NCBI GenBank assembly: GCA_015680685.1
Contig: MNCI01037976.1
Coordinates: 105,831 to 169,830 of the forward strand
Direction: 5' to 3'
DNA length: 64,000 bases
DNA from: Gnetum montanum
Lineage: Eukaryota > Streptophyta > Gnetopsida > Gnetales > Gnetaceae
Under the pieces are notes generated by a model, which was not told the DNA's origin, did not search any database, and saw only the letters and a program-made list of their open reading frames with translations. The position numbers were made by a program, and so were the translations under genes. This document shows, one piece after another, positions 25,086 to 36,500 of the stretch (its first letter is position 1; each line of letters begins with the position of its first letter).

Positions 25086-25580
25086 AGCATGAAGACATCG
25101 AGAAGCATCCACAATGACATTAAGCTAGTGACATCGAGCAGCATCCACAATGATGTTAAATTAGTGGCATTGAGCAGCATCCACACTGACGTTAAACTAG
25201 CAGCATCGAGCAGCGTCCACAATGATGTTAAACTAGTGGCATCGAGTAGTGTGCACAATGACATTAATCTAGTGGCATCGAGTGGCATCCGCAATGACGT
25301 TAAACTAGTAGCATCGAACACCGTCCACTATGACGTTAAACTAGCAACAACATCAAGCAGCATCTACAACGACGTTAAACTAGCAGCGTCCACTACAACG
25401 ATAAACTAGCAGGAACCATCTGCTACGATGTAAAATTGGCATAGCTAGTCTGCTATGACTATAAACTGACACGACACATCCACCATGACATTAAATTGGC
25501 ATGTACAGTCTGCTAGAATCTTAAACCAGCACAGAAGTCTTCTACGAATCTAAACTAGCAAATGATCCACTAGGACCTTA
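25086..25580 (+). repeat. Minisatellite C of element I (36-bp, then 30-bp units)
   Basis: About fifteen units immediately behind the integrase stop. The first eight are mostly 36 bp, with CATCGAGCAG at the start and GACGTTAAACTAG at the end. Later ones shorten to about 30 bp with (A/T)GTCTGCTA and TAAACTAGCA. The 36-bp period keeps both strands open, so the ORFs here (for example + from 25089) are probably by-products. Tandem repeats between pol and the 3' LTR are known in Tat elements and have been a source of satellites. Confidence 0.9.
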
Positions 25581-26536
25581 AATTGGGTTTGTGTCACGTC
25601 CCTAGCATGCATCTACGCCAAGTACACATCGAACAAGCATGCATAGTGCCAACATGGATGTGGAATGTTGCAACTCTAGAACGTAGTTCATGACACACTG
25701 GGAACACGATCTGGAACACATGCGATGCCACCACCCTTGGCATCATGCTGATCCTCCAAAGATGTTGTATGGCATCACATTGGCCCTTCAGACCTACTGT
25801 AGCCATGACCCACTGCCTTTACCGTAGTTCCTTTTCTAGTTCCCGCTATTGGAATTCCAGTAGTATTATGGCCCAACCATACTATTTTCATCCTCTAGCC
25901 CCCTTCCAATGCCTCGACTCAAACAATGTTTAGCTATGTGGTAGTTGATCCCATAGTTGGAATGAGAATGCATGCCTTTGGCATGGATTCTAGAGCATTC
26001 ACACTCATAGCAGCTCTCAGTGGCTTTGATGCTGGATCCTCCACGCCAATGCTGCTAAGGCTACTGTTGGCCTTCCTACTTTGGAGATCGTGCACCAGCA
26101 TAGATGTCCTAGAGCTTCAAAAATGTCTATGGAAAGCAAGATCTTTGCCCTCACTTTGCATCATGGCTACTTCTCTCTCCATCATGCTTATAGGGTGTGG
26201 CCGAAAGCATGTCCAAGCCACATTAGCAAGTGCTACGGCATCGCGAAGTGAGTGCCTCGACTAGCTTGATTACTTCAAAGTGAAAATTCCATGATGTGCG
26301 TAACACAACTCGCCACATCGGAAGCATCTGTAGGAAGGTCAAAACCCTTCGTGGATGTAATGTAATTCATCCTACGAAGGAAACACCTATCGTACACGAG
26401 GCTGAAGGTCATAGTAAACATGAAAATGCAAACACATCCCTCATGAGCACTTGGACAAGGAACTTTGCTAAACCTCATCTTTGCCCTTTACTTGGAAACC
26501 AATGCAACACTTTCAAGTGCAGCCATGCAATGTCCT
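25581..26536 (+). other. 3' untranslated region of element I, first part
   Basis: No domain recognised. An open frame at 25926-26264 has no homolog I know and is not kept in element II. It ends at the insertion point of element II; the remaining part of this region continues at 42822. The six bases before the insertion (TGTCCT, 26531-26536) resemble TGTTTT at 42821-42826. Confidence 0.6.
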
Positions 26537-27691
26537 TGTAACGATGGAAAACATCAATTGCTGGAAACACCGAGAGGATTTTCGTGTACACAGTTCCAAC
26601 CATGAATCTGTGCGAGGGTTGTACTAAAGAAAATGGATCCAAGGTGCCCTGAATGATCTTGTCGATTAGACAAGGACTTACATAGTTAGTAAACTTGTTA
26701 ACGATCATGTAACGAGGTGACAATTTGATATGAGAATATAATATAATATTGATTGACAAGAAAATGAGATCTGCTCCAAGATCGGATCTTGAATGCAATA
26801 GATTATGTAAACTATGCAAAATGATTGTAAAATTCAATGTAAACAGGGTGCAATAAATTGGACTTGGAATATGCATGATCCCGAGATCTAGGATTTACCT
26901 TATAGGCAAATATGATGAACACAATGGGATTTACAGATGAACTCCGATTTGGATGAAGTATCCGCTACCAACAAGCTATTTAGAGATTAAACAAGCAAAG
27001 GCCAATCTACCTCATTCACTAGCCAATCTCAACACGAGGGAGTCACGCTCAAAGCAAAATGTTTGCTAGCTTGAAATCTCTGGCCCAAAGCTTTTCTCTG
27101 TCACCGTTGATGCTCTTTTATTGCCAACACTTTCTTTCCTTCTCACCAATCTTTGCTAAAACTGCCAACTCTTTGAGCATTGTCTGCCAGGGTATTTATA
27201 AGATTAGGATTAGGAGAGAAACATGGTTTAGATGACGTGTGTCCTAGGGCCACAAAATGCCATTGATCTGATGTGCTGTAGCTGAAGCTTGTGATACTAT
27301 GTTATGCTACTCTCTGAAGCATAGTGTAGCGTAACCACCCTTGTCTTTAGAGTTGAAGAATTTCTAGATCTTTGGTAGTAAACTATCCTGCGGCTACACT
27401 GCAATACATTGGGAAGCGTATCATGGCGTAATGACTGCTACTGCTTAAATTTTTTTATCCTTGTTGTTGTAGCTAAATCAAATCTGCTACTTGCGTTACG
27501 CTACAGCATAATGCGGCGTAATATGCCAAATGTTAGGATTTTCGGCATATGGCTAACTTGCAATGTTGAAGTGTTGCCACTATGCATCCCTTGTTCTATT
27601 CTGTCCTCCTGAAGTCTGCTACGTTGAGCTGCATAGTGGAGCGTAGTAGGTCCTTAGCCAAAAAAAGAAAACTTGCTAAGATGTGCTACCA
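26537..27691 (-). mobile_element. 3' LTR of element II
   Basis: On the + strand it runs from TGTAACGATGGAAAAC to GATGTGCTACCA, giving TG...CA termini. It aligns over its length with 41682-42821. The element strand has a TATA-like box (CTTATAAATACC) near 27196. It also carries TAGCATAGC-type hairpins (27299-27340, 27496-27520). One ORF at 26475-26876 (-) overlaps the boundary and is a chance frame. Confidence 0.85.
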
Positions 27692-28377
27692 GGATAAGAA
27701 GGGGAAAAAAGTAAGGTAAGGTGTCTGGATGCAAAAAAAGTAGGGTCTACACTTCCAAGTAGTCAGGCTAGTTCAAACAGCCACCTCAGAACTCTATGAT
27801 GCCTCTTCCTCCTAGTGAATGCATTTTTGAACAACGCTATCGTAGTAGAAAACTTGCAAAATGCAACAAAGAATAGAGGACAAAAGTAGCCATCCTAATC
27901 ACTGGAGAGGCTGTTGAAACAAGTGTTGTTCGAAGTGAAAAGGGGGAGTGCAGGCCATAGAGAGGGGACCATTGCAAGAGGTAAGGATTCCTTTGTTGAC
28001 ACCGCAGCTCAGGAATTTTCCGTCGATAGCTAGATTCATCTTATCCATCTAAGTAGGCGAGGAGCCAGTCAGATGAATTTGCGAAGCTAGAGTTTAGTGG
28101 CGGTGGCAGTTGGAGGCAACCAAGGTTATGGGTGACCATAGTTTCCTTGGGGCTCCAATTGGCAATGCTGACCTTGGGAGCTACAATTGCTAAGTGACCA
28201 TTGTAGCAGCATCTCAAAGGGATCATTAGTATGCCTTTTGGCATATCCAAGGAATCAATAGAGTGCTCGGGGATAGCTACGCTGCTTCTATTCCAACGCC
28301 TTACCTATTCTATCTAATAGGGATGTCATGCAAGGATGATCAAGTCTACTTATTTTGTGGATGGCCTGTTGGCAGAT
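27692..28377 (-). other. 3' untranslated region of element II
   Basis: No coding sequence recognised. Directly inside the LTR, the purine-rich run AGAAGGGGAAAAAAG (about 27697-27711) lies on the + strand, so the element strand is pyrimidine-rich here, the reverse of a normal polypurine tract. Confidence 0.5.
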
Positions 28378-28800
28378 CCCATTTTTAAGTCTTGGTAGAC
28401 TGTCATTGCTCATTTTAAGTCCCAGCAGACCATGGTCCTGGTTTAAAGTTTGGGCAGACTAAAGTGTGCTAGTTTTACGTCATAGCAGATAGTGGAAGAG
28501 TTGGTTTATGATCCCAGTAGATCATGCTGTGGGTGTTAGTTTTGTGTCATGAACTAAGGACAAATCTGTGATGGTTTAGCATCTCAGTAGATAAAGGCTT
28601 ACCATCCAAGTTTTACGTCGTGGAAAATGGTCAAAAGCTTTGCTAGTTTAGTGTCGTGGTAGACGCATGTAAGAAATGCCAGTTTTATGTCATAGCGGAT
28701 GTATACAACACTACCAATTTTACGTCATAGTGGACGTTTGTTATAGCACCATTTTTACGTTGTAGTTGACAAGTGTTACCTTGCATTTAAGTTGAGCTGA
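28378..28800 (-). repeat. Minisatellite C' of element II
   Basis: Around a dozen irregular units of 28-40 bp. On the - strand they share the pattern TCTGCTATGACGTAAAACTAGCA with many variants, the same theme as array C of element I. They start just behind the integrase stop at 28804-28806. Confidence 0.8.
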
Positions 28801-28803
28801 CGT

Positions 28804-30010
28804 CTAAATGTGGTACTACTTTAGGTACATGTGATTCATCGGATTTGGAAGTTTGTTATCGTTGATGTCCACTAGCCTAAATGCTCTATTGTCATATGCG
28901 TTGATGACTAGGAAAGGGCCCTCCCAGCTTGTAGAGAATTTTCTCGCTAGGGCACGAATGGCTTTAAGGACCAAGTCTCCTTTCTTAATTGGTCGTTGAT
29001 GCAGGTTGTGATGATGCTTTTGTTTCTACCTGTCCTAATATTTTTCGTTGCTATCAAGTATCTGGATATGCTTCTTCTCCACTGAGTCTAGATCCATGAC
29101 CCTGGACTCGTTGTGTTGAGTCTCATTTATAACCATGGAGAGGACCATCTGTAGTGATGGAACCTATAGTTCAAGGGGCAAGACTACTTCAGATCCATAG
29201 ACTAGATTGTAGGGTATCCTACCAATAGCTATTCTACATGTCATACGATAGGCCCATAACATGTAGAGGATTTTCTCATGCCATCATTTATTGTTGCTAC
29301 TAAGCATATTTGTTAGTAAATTGATAACTGACTTGTTTTTTGCTTCTGCTTGACCATTTGCTTGTGGGTAATAAGGTGAGGAAAAAGATTACTTAATACC
29401 AAGGTTATTGTAGAATGATTTGGTTTCGGTGCTACTAAATTGTGGCCCATTGTTGGTCACAATAGTCATGGGAAGCCCAAACCTAGTTACTATGTTATCC
29501 AAGATAAAATGGCAAACCTTTTGTGATATAGTCTTTCATAAGGGAATAGCCTCAACCCACTTTGTGAAGTACTCAGTGGCAATGATAATGAAACTATGTC
29601 CTGTGGAAGACTTAGGCATGATGGGATCTATGATGTCTAGTCCCCATCATTGGAATGGCCAAGTGATCTATGTAGTATGCAACTCAGTCGATGACATGTG
29701 TATTAGATTTGTGTAATGCTAGCATGTGTCACATGTCTTAACTTTGGTAAGACAATCTCATTCCATGTAGGGCCAGTAATACCCTAAGTGTCTGATTTTA
29801 GCGGCAATGGCTCGCGGGGCTATGTGTCCTCCACATAGTCCTTCATGGACTTCGCTAACTATCCTTTGTGCTTGGTTATTGTTAATGTAGGTTAGTAATA
29901 CCCTATTAAAGGAGCACCTACATAGAGTGTTGTCTTCGATAATGACATATTTCCTGGCACGCTTGTGGATTGCGTCCTTTTGTGAAGATGTTAACTGGTG
30001 CAGTGGTTCA
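28804..30010 (-). pseudogene. Integrase of element II
   Basis: HHCC start EVHEGLCGGHIAPRAIAAK and HLGYYWPYME (about 29860-29765), then C..C, the core with IVTNNGPQF (about 29470-29440; Asp replaced by Asn, as in element I), QANGQAEAKNKS with the catalytic Glu kept, and WHEKILYMLWAYRMT. The C-terminal part reads KGDLVLKAIRA and WEGPFLVINA. Stop at 28804-28806 on the - strand. Fewer stops than in element I, but still not open throughout. Confidence 0.85.
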
Positions 30011-30640
30011 TCATGTTGAAGGTAGGTTTTAATGTTTTCATACCATTCTGGCATTCCTTCCACACTTAGAGAAGATATTTGCACCACTTGGGTGATAGGA
30101 TCTGTACATTTCATCATTAAAGAGGACAAGGTGATGAACAAATATGGTGACACGTTTAAAGCTAGTGTAGCTAGTGCATTAGCTATAGTGTTCTCACTAC
30201 GCGGAACGTGTAAGATGTCAGTCGTTGTGAATTTTTTTAGAAGATATTTAGCCATATTGCAATAGGATTGTAGATGCATGGATTTGCAAGTGTAGATTTC
30301 TATGATTTGATTGATAATGAGCATTGAATCGCCTCAGATTTCCAGGTGTTGGATGTTTAGTTCTCTAGCTGCTAATAGTCCCCTAAGTAGCCCCTCGTAT
30401 TCTACCACATTGTTCATACAAGGAAATGCTAGGTGGTAAGCCAATGGATGAACATCCTCAGGGGAAAGTGTGATGATGGCAGAAACACTACCACCTTTGA
30501 TAGTCAAAGCTCCATCAAAGTGTAATGTTTCTTCGAGGCCTGTTGATGCAAGGCATAAGCTATGTACATGTTCATCAGGAAACTTAGGTTCTATCGTGGC
30601 TTGATCGTTAATAGGTGATGTTACAAGCTGATCAGCTATC
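30011..30640 (-). pseudogene. Second, archaeal-type RNase H (aRNH) of element II
   Basis: The - strand has an FDGALT start near 30520, then NNVVEYEGLLRGL (about 30410-30370), a SMLIINQIIEIY block and VPRSENTIANALATL. The GDSQLV block is damaged. The frame is open from 30324 downward into the integrase, so this is one of the better kept parts of the element. Same placement as aRNH in element I. Confidence 0.75.
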
Positions 30641-32282
30641 GTTTAGCCTTTCGTGGATGATTGGCCAACATAGTGCAAGTCAAATTCTACTGTGATGGAT
30701 TTCCATTGAGCTATCTTACTGCTCTCGTATAAATTTCTTGTAATTCCTTGTAAAATTTTTTTCTTGCAAATTATGTTAACTTGGCCATGGAAAAGATAGT
30801 ATCTACATTTTTTGAGTGCAAAAACCAATGCCAAATAGTTATGCTCTACTTCATTGTACCTCATTTTGTATGCAAATAGAGCGTGACTTAGATAATAGAT
30901 AGGGATTTTCAACCCGTCGTTCCTCTTTTGACATAACAATGTAGCTATGGACACATTTGAACTTGCCAGGTAGATGTAGAAAGGATGATCTCTTTGTGTT
31001 GGAAAAATTGGTGGCAAATGTAACATCTCTTTCTTTAGGTTGTCAAAAGCACGCTGGCAGTTCTCAGTCCACTTGAAGTTAACCCCCGTCTTGAGTAGAT
31101 GTTGCATGGGGTGTAATTTTTCTGTCAACTTTGAGATGAACCTCCTGATAAAATTAACCTTCCTTGCAACCCATGCAGTTTTTTGAGGTTTGTAGGTGGT
31201 GCTAGGTTAATGATGGTCTTAACTTTATTAGGGTCAGCTCGTATGCTAGCCTCCGATACTACAAACAACAACATGCATCTAGTTTTGACTCCAAACACAC
31301 ATTTTCTTGGGTTGAGTCGTAGGTCGTGCTTGAGACATCGTTTAAGGATTAACTCTAAATCCTCTGGATGATCTATCAACTTCTTAGATTTAACAGCTAT
31401 GTCATCTACATAGTTGTTCAATCTCTCTAAGAGGTAATCGATAAAGATATATGTCATGGCATGTTGATAAGTTGCTCCAGCATTTTTTAGCCTGAAAGGC
31501 ATCATGGTATAACATAAATTTCCTCAAGGGGTCATGAAAGTTGTAGTCAGTTGATGTTTTGGGTTGATGCAGATTTAATTGTATCCCGAAAACCCATCCA
31601 TAAAGGATAGTAAAGCATGTCTAGCTATTGTATCTATAAGTTGGTCAATATTCGGTAATGGGAAATTATCTTTAATCTTTGCCTTGTTCAGATTACAGAA
31701 GTCTATATAGATGCATATTTCCCCTGTTTTCTTAGAAATGAAAACGATGTTCGACACCCAATCTGAGTAATCAACCATGTGGATGAAACCAGCTTGATAT
31801 ATCTCAGTGATTTCATCACGCACTACCAACATGATTTCAGGCTTAATCCTCCATGCTTTCTGTCTAATTGCTTTGATACGTAGGTCTAACACGATGTTGT
31901 GCTGTATTAGTCGTAGGTCTAAACCTGGCACGTCTTTGTATGACCATGCGAACGCTGCAACATTGTTTTGGAGAACTTGAGATATGTCACTCTATGTTTG
32001 TTGGTCAAGGAGGGAACTAACCTTTAGAGTTTTGCTTTCTCCTTTATGCATAAGCATAGAGACCTCAGTGAGGGAATCCTCAGTTACATCACCAACCTCT
32101 AGGTCTAGGGTTTGAGCCAAATATTCTAGCCAGTTTGGGGATACTTCCGAGGCTGCTATGGTTATGTCACAGGAGAAGGCATCGGTTCCTATAATTGCAA
32201 GATTAGGCTGTCTAAAATTTTTCCCGTATGGGCTTGTTAAGGCTATGGGTGCAAGTAAAGCTTCATCCATTTGCAAACTAAC
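30641..32282 (-). pseudogene. Reverse transcriptase and RNase H of element II
   Basis: On the - strand, the frame opens at the putative sense splice acceptor with LQMDEALLAP and continues to MPGLDLRLIQHN (31931). Then VVRDEITEIYQAGFIH, CIYIDFCNLNKAKIKD, ALLSFMDGFSGYN, LKNAGATYQHAMTYIF, and the catalytic YVDDIAVKSK with YVDD at 31412-31401. LNPRKCVFGVKTRCML and LHGLQGR follow. RNase H continues as FYIYLASSNVSIATLLCQK to VEFDLHYVGQSSTKG (30645). Three long open blocks make up nearly all of it, better kept than element I. Confidence 0.85.
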
Positions 32283-32364
32283 CTACAAAATTGCCAAGAA
32301 TGGAAATTGTTACATTTCTTTTGTCAATAAGGAAAAATAATACAAGGCTTGAGAGGTACGTATC

Positions 32365-32480
32365 TAAAAGGCTACTAGTTTAAGGTCTTGGTGGACCATT
32401 ACAATATGTAGAGTTTGTAATACAACAACAAGCAAGGTTTCCTAGGTGTTAAGTTAAAGTTCTCGTAAACTATAGCTAAA
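32365..32480 (-). repeat. Minisatellite B' remnant of element II
   Basis: CTAGTTTAAGGTCTTGGTGGACC at 32370-32400 (+) is the complement of the element I unit GACCTTAAACTAG. A weaker second unit (GTTAAAGTTCTCGTAAAC) lies near 32450. It sits about 90 bases from the sense-intron acceptor, like array B. Confidence 0.6.
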
Positions 32481-32499
32481 AGTATAAGGTGGTGTGACT

Positions 32500-33526
32500 A
32501 GCATGGCAGAAAAGCTAATTTAGGTTTTTTATTTGGTAACCATAGTTAATGTGATTCGATTATGAGATGATAAGCTGTGCATTAGTTTAGGGTCTTTTGG
32601 GACTGCCATCAATGTGATATCTATGAGATTAATGGTGCGATCTTTACACTTCATGTCAAACTAACATGCTTGCATTTCGGGAAAGTTCTGCGCTAATCGG
32701 ACATGAAAACAACAAGTTTTCACCATCACACTTATAAGTAGATGGTTCATCTTCCAAGTAAACTGTAAACATAATGAGGTTGATTTAGGCTAAAGCAGAA
32801 GGAAAGAATAAGTTAACAATTTCCTAGAGGTTATTGAGGCGGAACAATGGCACTGAAGGCTGAAGACAAACACGCCAGGTTGGCAAGGATCGATGAAGTA
32901 TAGGAAAGTCTAGGGTGAATTTTGAATATGTGAGTCAAAACTTGGGGGGCTACTCCACTTTCCCAGTAAGTCATTCTTCACCTTCCTTGTGTAATATATG
33001 CATTGGGTCTTTTTCGTTGTCATTGTTCTGTAACTTGTATTTGTTTCAAAAATGTGTACTACATTGGGTGTCGATACCCGTCTCTAATAGTGACGCTATG
33101 GAAGTTTGTAAGATTACCCCTATCTTTGCTGTCAGAGATATACCTTACACTATCGTAAGGGTTTGGGCGGTCATGGGTAATGTCGTATAAACATAACACA
33201 TAACTGGTCAAGAGTTTAGGTGTTGTACCTTTGCGTAGTGCAAAAAGGGGGGTTCTGTTGTCTTGCTGGTAATGGTCGCATGTTATGCTAGAGTAATATG
33301 TTGTATCACCTTTATCACCATTATCATAGATAGACCTTACACTGTTGCAAGGGTTTGGGTTATTTTGGTAGTGCATCTCTAGTGTAACATGCGATTTTTT
33401 GGGAGTCAAGGTAGTGAGAACCTTAGTGTTGCGTGACAGATTGTCATGAGAGTTTTTTTTCAATTGGCTTGGCCTCGTTAGCATGTTTGAACTGTTCTCT
33501 AATAGGAATGTGTTTTATTGTAAAGG
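32500..33526 (+). promoter_or_regulatory. Region upstream of the antisense gene in element II, with a duplicated hairpin motif
   Basis: No coding sequence I trust. CCTTACACTATCGTAAGGG at 33143-33161 and CCTTACACTGTTGCAAGGG at 33335-33353 are near copies 192 bases apart. Both are followed by TTTGGG, and the first has exact 6-bp arms (CCTTAC/GTAAGG). A TATA-like GTATAAACA lies near 33185. These are candidates for promoter elements of the + strand gene starting near 33527; function is inference. Confidence 0.4.
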
Positions 33527-36500
33527 GTTACATTAAAGCCCATCCTGATCGTTCTAGACATTATGGGCATTTTGTGCTGTCTAAATGCCCCTGTGGCCAA
33601 CATTCCTCCTCCCCATGCTCGTGTAGGGGAAGAGACGATTTGGTTCCGAACGGGTGCATGAGAATTTTTGAAATTTTTGTTGCGTAACTTTAGCATAATT
33701 ATTTGGTCACATATGTCAGCTGAGACAATCGCCACCATTCTAGAAATGTTGCTGGTTGGGCTAACATAGAGCATCTTAACGTTTATGGTGGACGGCTCAA
33801 TCGAGGTCATAGGGGGAAGAGATTGTGAATAGTGCATCAAGGGTTTGATGTGCTTATCTTGGATCTGGGAGATGCCTAGGTTTAATTTTTATCATTCCTA
33901 CAACACACTGTTCGTAGCTCGTCATCTCACGACCTATTTTCAGAACCCACTTGGCATCGTGTACTATGCCAACGGGTAAGTAGTGTCAAGGTATTATGGT
34001 GTGTTAACAACTGTTTGATTTTGTGTTGGGTGTAAACAGTTTTTTTTTATTCTATGGCATAGATTTTTTATCAATGTGGATGGTCTCCAAGGTGATATGG
34101 ACATGTTATCTATGGCTCAAACAGCCATAAAGTAATTCACTTCCATCAGCAATGTGCATGCTAGTGTCCTGGGACAACTAGGATTTGAAATCCAACACTA
34201 CCCTATCTTGTATGCCAAATTCTTTGTCAAGTGTAGAGACTCCAGATGGTTGGATAAGGAGTGGACTTTGGATTGTCCCATCACCGTTGACGACGTGCAA
34301 GAGGACATCCCACCGTTTCCTTTACCTTTTGGATGTGGTAAGTTGCGCTACGCTGATCAACTATGTAACCTTATGGAATGAGAATAGTATATATGATTTT
34401 ACTATTTTGTTGTTTTGTCTAACCTATTTTTTTATATTTATAGTTAAAGAATTGTGGGAGATCATGGTGATAGCTTCTAGGCATGACACAACCAGCATCT
34501 TCTTCCGTTATGGTGACATAAATAAAGCCTAACATTGGCTTTTCCACGGAGCGGCCCCAGCTACCTTAACCAATAACCTCTGAGAAGTTGGATTGATGGA
34601 GCTATTTCTAGCTATAACCCTTGATGTCACAGTAGCCAAAGTGTTGGCCCTAGTTGACTCCTTTAACGAACAAGTCAAGCATCTTCACATGTGCATGCGT
34701 AACGTGCACGTGAGTTTTGACATTAATGCTTAACTGTTCACCAACTTTTTGGCATTCCTCCTAATGGTCTCTTGGTAGAAGAAAGATCAAAAAAGAGTTC
34801 TAAACATCAGAATAAAATAGAGGAGTGGCTAGGGGTTGAAAAAGAACCAAAAGGAATCTACATTGAGAAGATCAAGCTAGAGGTGGCTAATACCATTTAC
34901 CCCCTCTTCTGAGCTCGTGCTTTCCCCAAGCTACTCTCCCAAGGAAAAATCCTTGGCATACAGCAAGCCTGGATCATCCAGGAGGTTATGGAGGAGGGGA
35001 CATGACATAATTAGGCCAAGCACCTTGTTGAAGGCTTGCAGGCTTAAATGGTCAAGCTTCGCAAGAAGCTTGAGTCTTGTTTCAACGTGCACTTTTCCTT
35101 CTTCATAGCTTGTTTGCGGTATTTTGCCAAATTCTTGGTGGTTCGTAGGGATGGAGTCTAGGTGCAGCAAGATCATAACTAGATCTCCAATCCATGGATT
35201 TCCTAGGTCTTCTACACCATCTGATCCCAAGATCCTCCTAAAGGTATCGAGGAATCATTTTCAATAACATCTAAGGATCGGGTGGTGCCTCCCGTCTGAG
35301 GCCAAGACAACGTGGATGGGGCACCCCCTTCTTACACTGGTAGTGCATCAAGGGGGAAGCACCTAGCAGTAGAAATAGTAGCTTCATCAGTTCAATGGAA
35401 AAAGCATTTTTCGACTATGGAGTCTCCCAGCCTGACTGGTGAAGAGGAAAGGAAACTACGGATTAAGTTTCACAGGAGCGATCCATCGGCTGGTAAGTGG
35501 GGGAATGCGTAATTAGTTTATGTATTTTATGCTACATGTAGACATTGTTTCTTCACATAGTGCTCATGAAAATTGAGTAAATTATTTTTGTTTTTGTTAA
35601 CTGTGATGCATTTTACAGGAAAAGGGAAAGATGTAGAGGGACTGACCCCTGAAACAGGGGCCATAGTCCTGCGACATGAGGAAGAGGCCCTAGTTTTGGA
35701 AAAGGAGGCCCGTGTTAACAACGTAGATAGTGCACATGCTCCTGTGCCCAAAGGGAAGATTAGGGTAGAGGATGCCATGATCCTTTTGGATGAGTTGGAA
35801 AGGGAGGAGAGGTTCGTTGTTGGTGAGTTCGACCACTTGCATGACCTTTCCTCGAAGGGCAATATTCCCACTATTATTCTTGAGGGTTTGATGGATAGGA
35901 GATTTACATTATTGTAGCATCTCAAATTTTTCCTTTGTTTACTATGTTATGTTTAACTTGTTTTGTTTACATAGTAGGCACTTCTAATAATAGTGGCATA
36001 CCTTCATCAGCAACCCCTACTCGACATTGCGCTAAGGCTCCTGAGAAATTTGCCTTTATGGAGGGCATTGTCAACGATATGATCAATCACTTAGAGCGAA
36101 TTGATCCTAAGATCGGTACATCACTATTGTTATATAGGTATTGTTGAACTATCACATTATGTCATCCTATTACATCTAATTGTTATTTTTCATGTTATAG
36201 CATCTCGCCTCAAATGGGATCCCAAAGAGCCTATCGACATAGACGCCGCCCCTAAACCTTCACTAGAGGTGACCGAAGTGCCACGTAGTTTTTATGATGA
36301 GATGCATAAATGTGCATTGTGCTCAGCCCATTCTCTATGGGAGAGTCAAAATGTCAATGAAGATCTTTGGAAGAGGTTGTAGAAAGCAGAAAAAGAGAAA
36401 ATGACCCTAACTACCAAGGTTGAGGACCTTTAGTCTAGGAACGAATTTTGGCAAGCTCAAGATACCAATGACAAGAATTAGTGGACAGCTATGATTGACT

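Noticed and set aside
25055-25321. Minus-strand ORF over minisatellite C
   Set aside because: Open only because the 36-bp period is a multiple of three.
25926-26264. Plus-strand ORF behind minisatellite C
   Set aside because: No counterpart in element II, no motif; treated as noncoding.
26475-26876. Minus-strand ORF of 133 codons
   Set aside because: Crosses from LTR II into the untranslated region of element I, so it cannot predate the insertion; not kept in the other LTR.
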